Assembly: GCF_002078875.1 (NCBI RefSeq)
Contig: NC_034412.1
Coordinates: 79,135,846 to 79,199,845 of the forward strand
DNA: 64,000 nt
Reading direction: 5' to 3'
Source: Numida meleagris
Taxonomy: Eukaryota > Chordata > Aves > Galliformes > Numididae
The translations under genes and the position numbers were made by a program. The notes beneath the pieces were generated by a model, which was not told where the DNA came from, ran no database searches, and worked only from the letters and a program-made list of their open reading frames with translations. This document shows, piece by piece, positions 62,226 through 64,000 of the stretch. Within the stretch, counting starts at the first letter, position 1. Each line of letters starts with the position of its first letter.

Positions 62226-64000
62226 AAAGAAGCATATGCATATAAAAGTTCATCAGTTCACAACTCACACACTGTCTTTTTTTATAGACAAATGATTCAA
62301 GGAACACTGAAGATGTTTTGGATCTTGTAATTTTTTACCTTAATTTAGAATGCTCTATGCCTAGTAAATTATGACTCTACTGAAGCCTTTTCTCTGTCAA
62401 ATTTTGTTGCAATTGGCCAGTGCATCAGAAATTACAAGAAGAGAATAAACATTTCCATAGTTCTCTACTACACAGATGTTCTATATGTACCATCAAGAAT
62501 TCAAGCCTTAGAAAACTGAACTGAAGATAGATATATTCAGTGCTTCAAAGAGTGAGAGCATACACTACTGTAGTGGATCCCCATTTCATTCCCGGTTGAT
62601 CATTTCTTACTATCCTTTAATACCATCCCCTGATCCAAGAGAATAAGAGCTATGTAATATGTTCTTTTGTTCAGCCTTGTTTTCTGGTAGCCTAAGAAAC
62701 TCGTGCAGTATTTCACAATTCTGAGTCACACTTCAAGACCTGCCACTGATGGATGGGAATAGAAAGTTTGCAATACCATGATTAAAGCTTCCTGGAAATT
62801 TGCAATAATAATCTGACACTAAGGTTATTTAGGGTTACAAATCTGAATATTCAAATCATTTCAACTCAGAAATACTCTGACAGCACCAAACTTTTATGCT
62901 TATTTTCTTTGTCACTTTTGTTCATATCCTTTGTGATACTTCATCACATGCAGCTATATTTTTCCCCCAGAGTGTCTGTTCTGTTCAGTGCCCAAGACAA
63001 ACCATGAAGGAGAGAATTAAAAATAAGTGAGTAGGCGCAAGTGTGGAATTTTCAGGTTTGACACGTTGTCGTTGTAACACACATATTTACTTTACAATTG
63101 TTGTTCTTCATTTTTTCTAACTTCTCTATAAAATTAATATATTCAATATTAAAATAATGAAGACAAAATCCAAAATCACTTTTAGCAGAGCTGTAGTTAT
63201 TTCAGGATATGGATTTCTGAGGTACGGTTAAGTGAAATGTGTATTTAATATTAATAAATATGTATCTTTTCAGAAGGGCCAAATATTCTTCTGAATGTCC
63301 TTTTCTTGGTTGCAATCAGTTTAGCTTTGATTATCGGTTTGCTTAATCAAGATCCAAGGAAAATAAAAGAATAAATATATTTTGTCCAGGAGAATGATTC
63401 CTTCTACTCTAGTTTCAGATAAAGTCAGAGGAAACCAATGTATCTTTCTTCTGCTCCTGAAAGTACAAGTCTCAGATTTGACTGAGATATATGTAAACTC
63501 ATTTGCTTATTGCAAATGGAATGCTCAAATAGAGTATGCTGTGTCAGAAATTCATATTCAGTCCATTCCTATACTGAAAGGTACATCTTTGATTATCAAC
63601 TATACAATCCCATTAAGAAATTTCTCCAGATTAACATACGTGTCCCCGGATTTACAGTTGACCTCTATTTGTCTACAGTTGACCTCTAAATTGTCTTTTA
63701 TATTCTTATCTTATAACAGTTCTATATTTATTAAGGTTATTATCTTGATGAATTTCAATCATCCAGCCTCCTAATATTCCATTAAATGGTGAATGTTTTT
63801 TATTCTTCTCCTTTATAATTATTTCTGATAATCTCATACCTCATCCAGACAGGCCTCTATTCCCTTCAATAATTCTAGACCAGCAGAGGAGGGCTGATAT
63901 GCAGAGAGGTTCTTTTACTATTAAGTGTAGGAAAACAGTGTGTGAAGTCAATGGGCTTCAGAAAAGCATGAGAATTACCTGGTGGAGACCCAGTTACATA
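62226..64000. other. unique AT-rich DNA, no gene seen
   Basis: No exon or element recognised. The 130-codon ORF at 63382-63774 lacks motifs and spans a small tandem duplication, so it is treated as chance. Confidence 0.45.
63653..63688. repeat. 15-bp duplication with 21-bp period
   Basis: TACAGTTGACCTCTA occurs at 63653-63667 and again at 63674-63688. Confidence 0.9.

Noticed and set aside
63382..63774. 130-codon plus-strand ORF
   Set aside because: No motif, AT-driven residue bias, and it spans a local duplication.
1..64000. CRISPR arrays, rRNA and tRNA genes, riboswitches, bacterial operons
   Set aside because: No regularly spaced repeats, no cloverleaf-type A/B boxes noticed, and the repeat content is that of a bird nuclear genome.

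Overview
This window reads as a gene-poor, AT-rich stretch of a vertebrate nuclear genome, very probably a bird and most likely a galliform (chicken, turkey, quail or pheasant group). Four things point there: many 5'-truncated CR1 non-LTR retrotransposons ending in the avian ATTCTATGATTCTATG-type 3' tail; several solo LTRs of avian endogenous retroviruses, one with an alpharetrovirus/EAV-like promoter and polyadenylation layout; an internally deleted mariner of the chicken Galluhop type; and the absence of mammalian-type SINEs or L1. There is no bacterial or phage signal, and no operons, CRISPR arrays or ribosome binding sites. Nearly all short ORFs are chance ORFs or remnants of transposon genes.

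Layout. 1-105: possible C-terminal coding exon (stop TAG at 103-105), then unique AT-rich DNA. About 4.2 kb: a long polypurine tract, followed by a candidate LTR at 4.65-5.0 kb. 8731-9128: EAV-like solo LTR with a perfect 6-bp target duplication. 10.85-13.6 kb: CR1 cluster (one plus, one minus, then a 1.2-kb plus copy with an eroded reverse-transcriptase gene). 15.85-16.5 kb: minus-strand LTR. 19.0-19.6 kb: unique block that may be a conserved non-coding element. 19.6-25.9 kb: the densest mobile-element cluster. It holds a minus-strand CR1 split by a solo LTR (20466-20987), a candidate LTR at 22.3-22.8 kb, a solo LTR at 23304-23684, an ancient minus-strand CR1, and a second copy of the first LTR family in opposite orientation (25382-25896). 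26-40 kb: mostly unique AT-rich sequence with small CR1 and LTR remnants. 40.3-51.2 kb: further CR1 copies, the longest at 47.0-48.6 kb. 51.2-64 kb: mostly unique sequence with a mariner deletion derivative (56392-56937), a polypyrimidine tract and small ancient CR1 scraps.

No complete host gene can be supported. The window is best read as intergenic or large-intron DNA recording successive insertions: ancient CR1 first, then younger CR1, then LTR elements (one of which inserted into a CR1). Five unique blocks with clustered homeodomain-like TAATTA/ATTA motifs are offered only as candidates for conserved regulatory DNA. I found no convincing undescribed biological system. The most informative structures are the inverted pair of related solo LTRs with a promoter-region length difference, the nested LTR-in-CR1, and the deletion-scarred mariner and CR1 copies.
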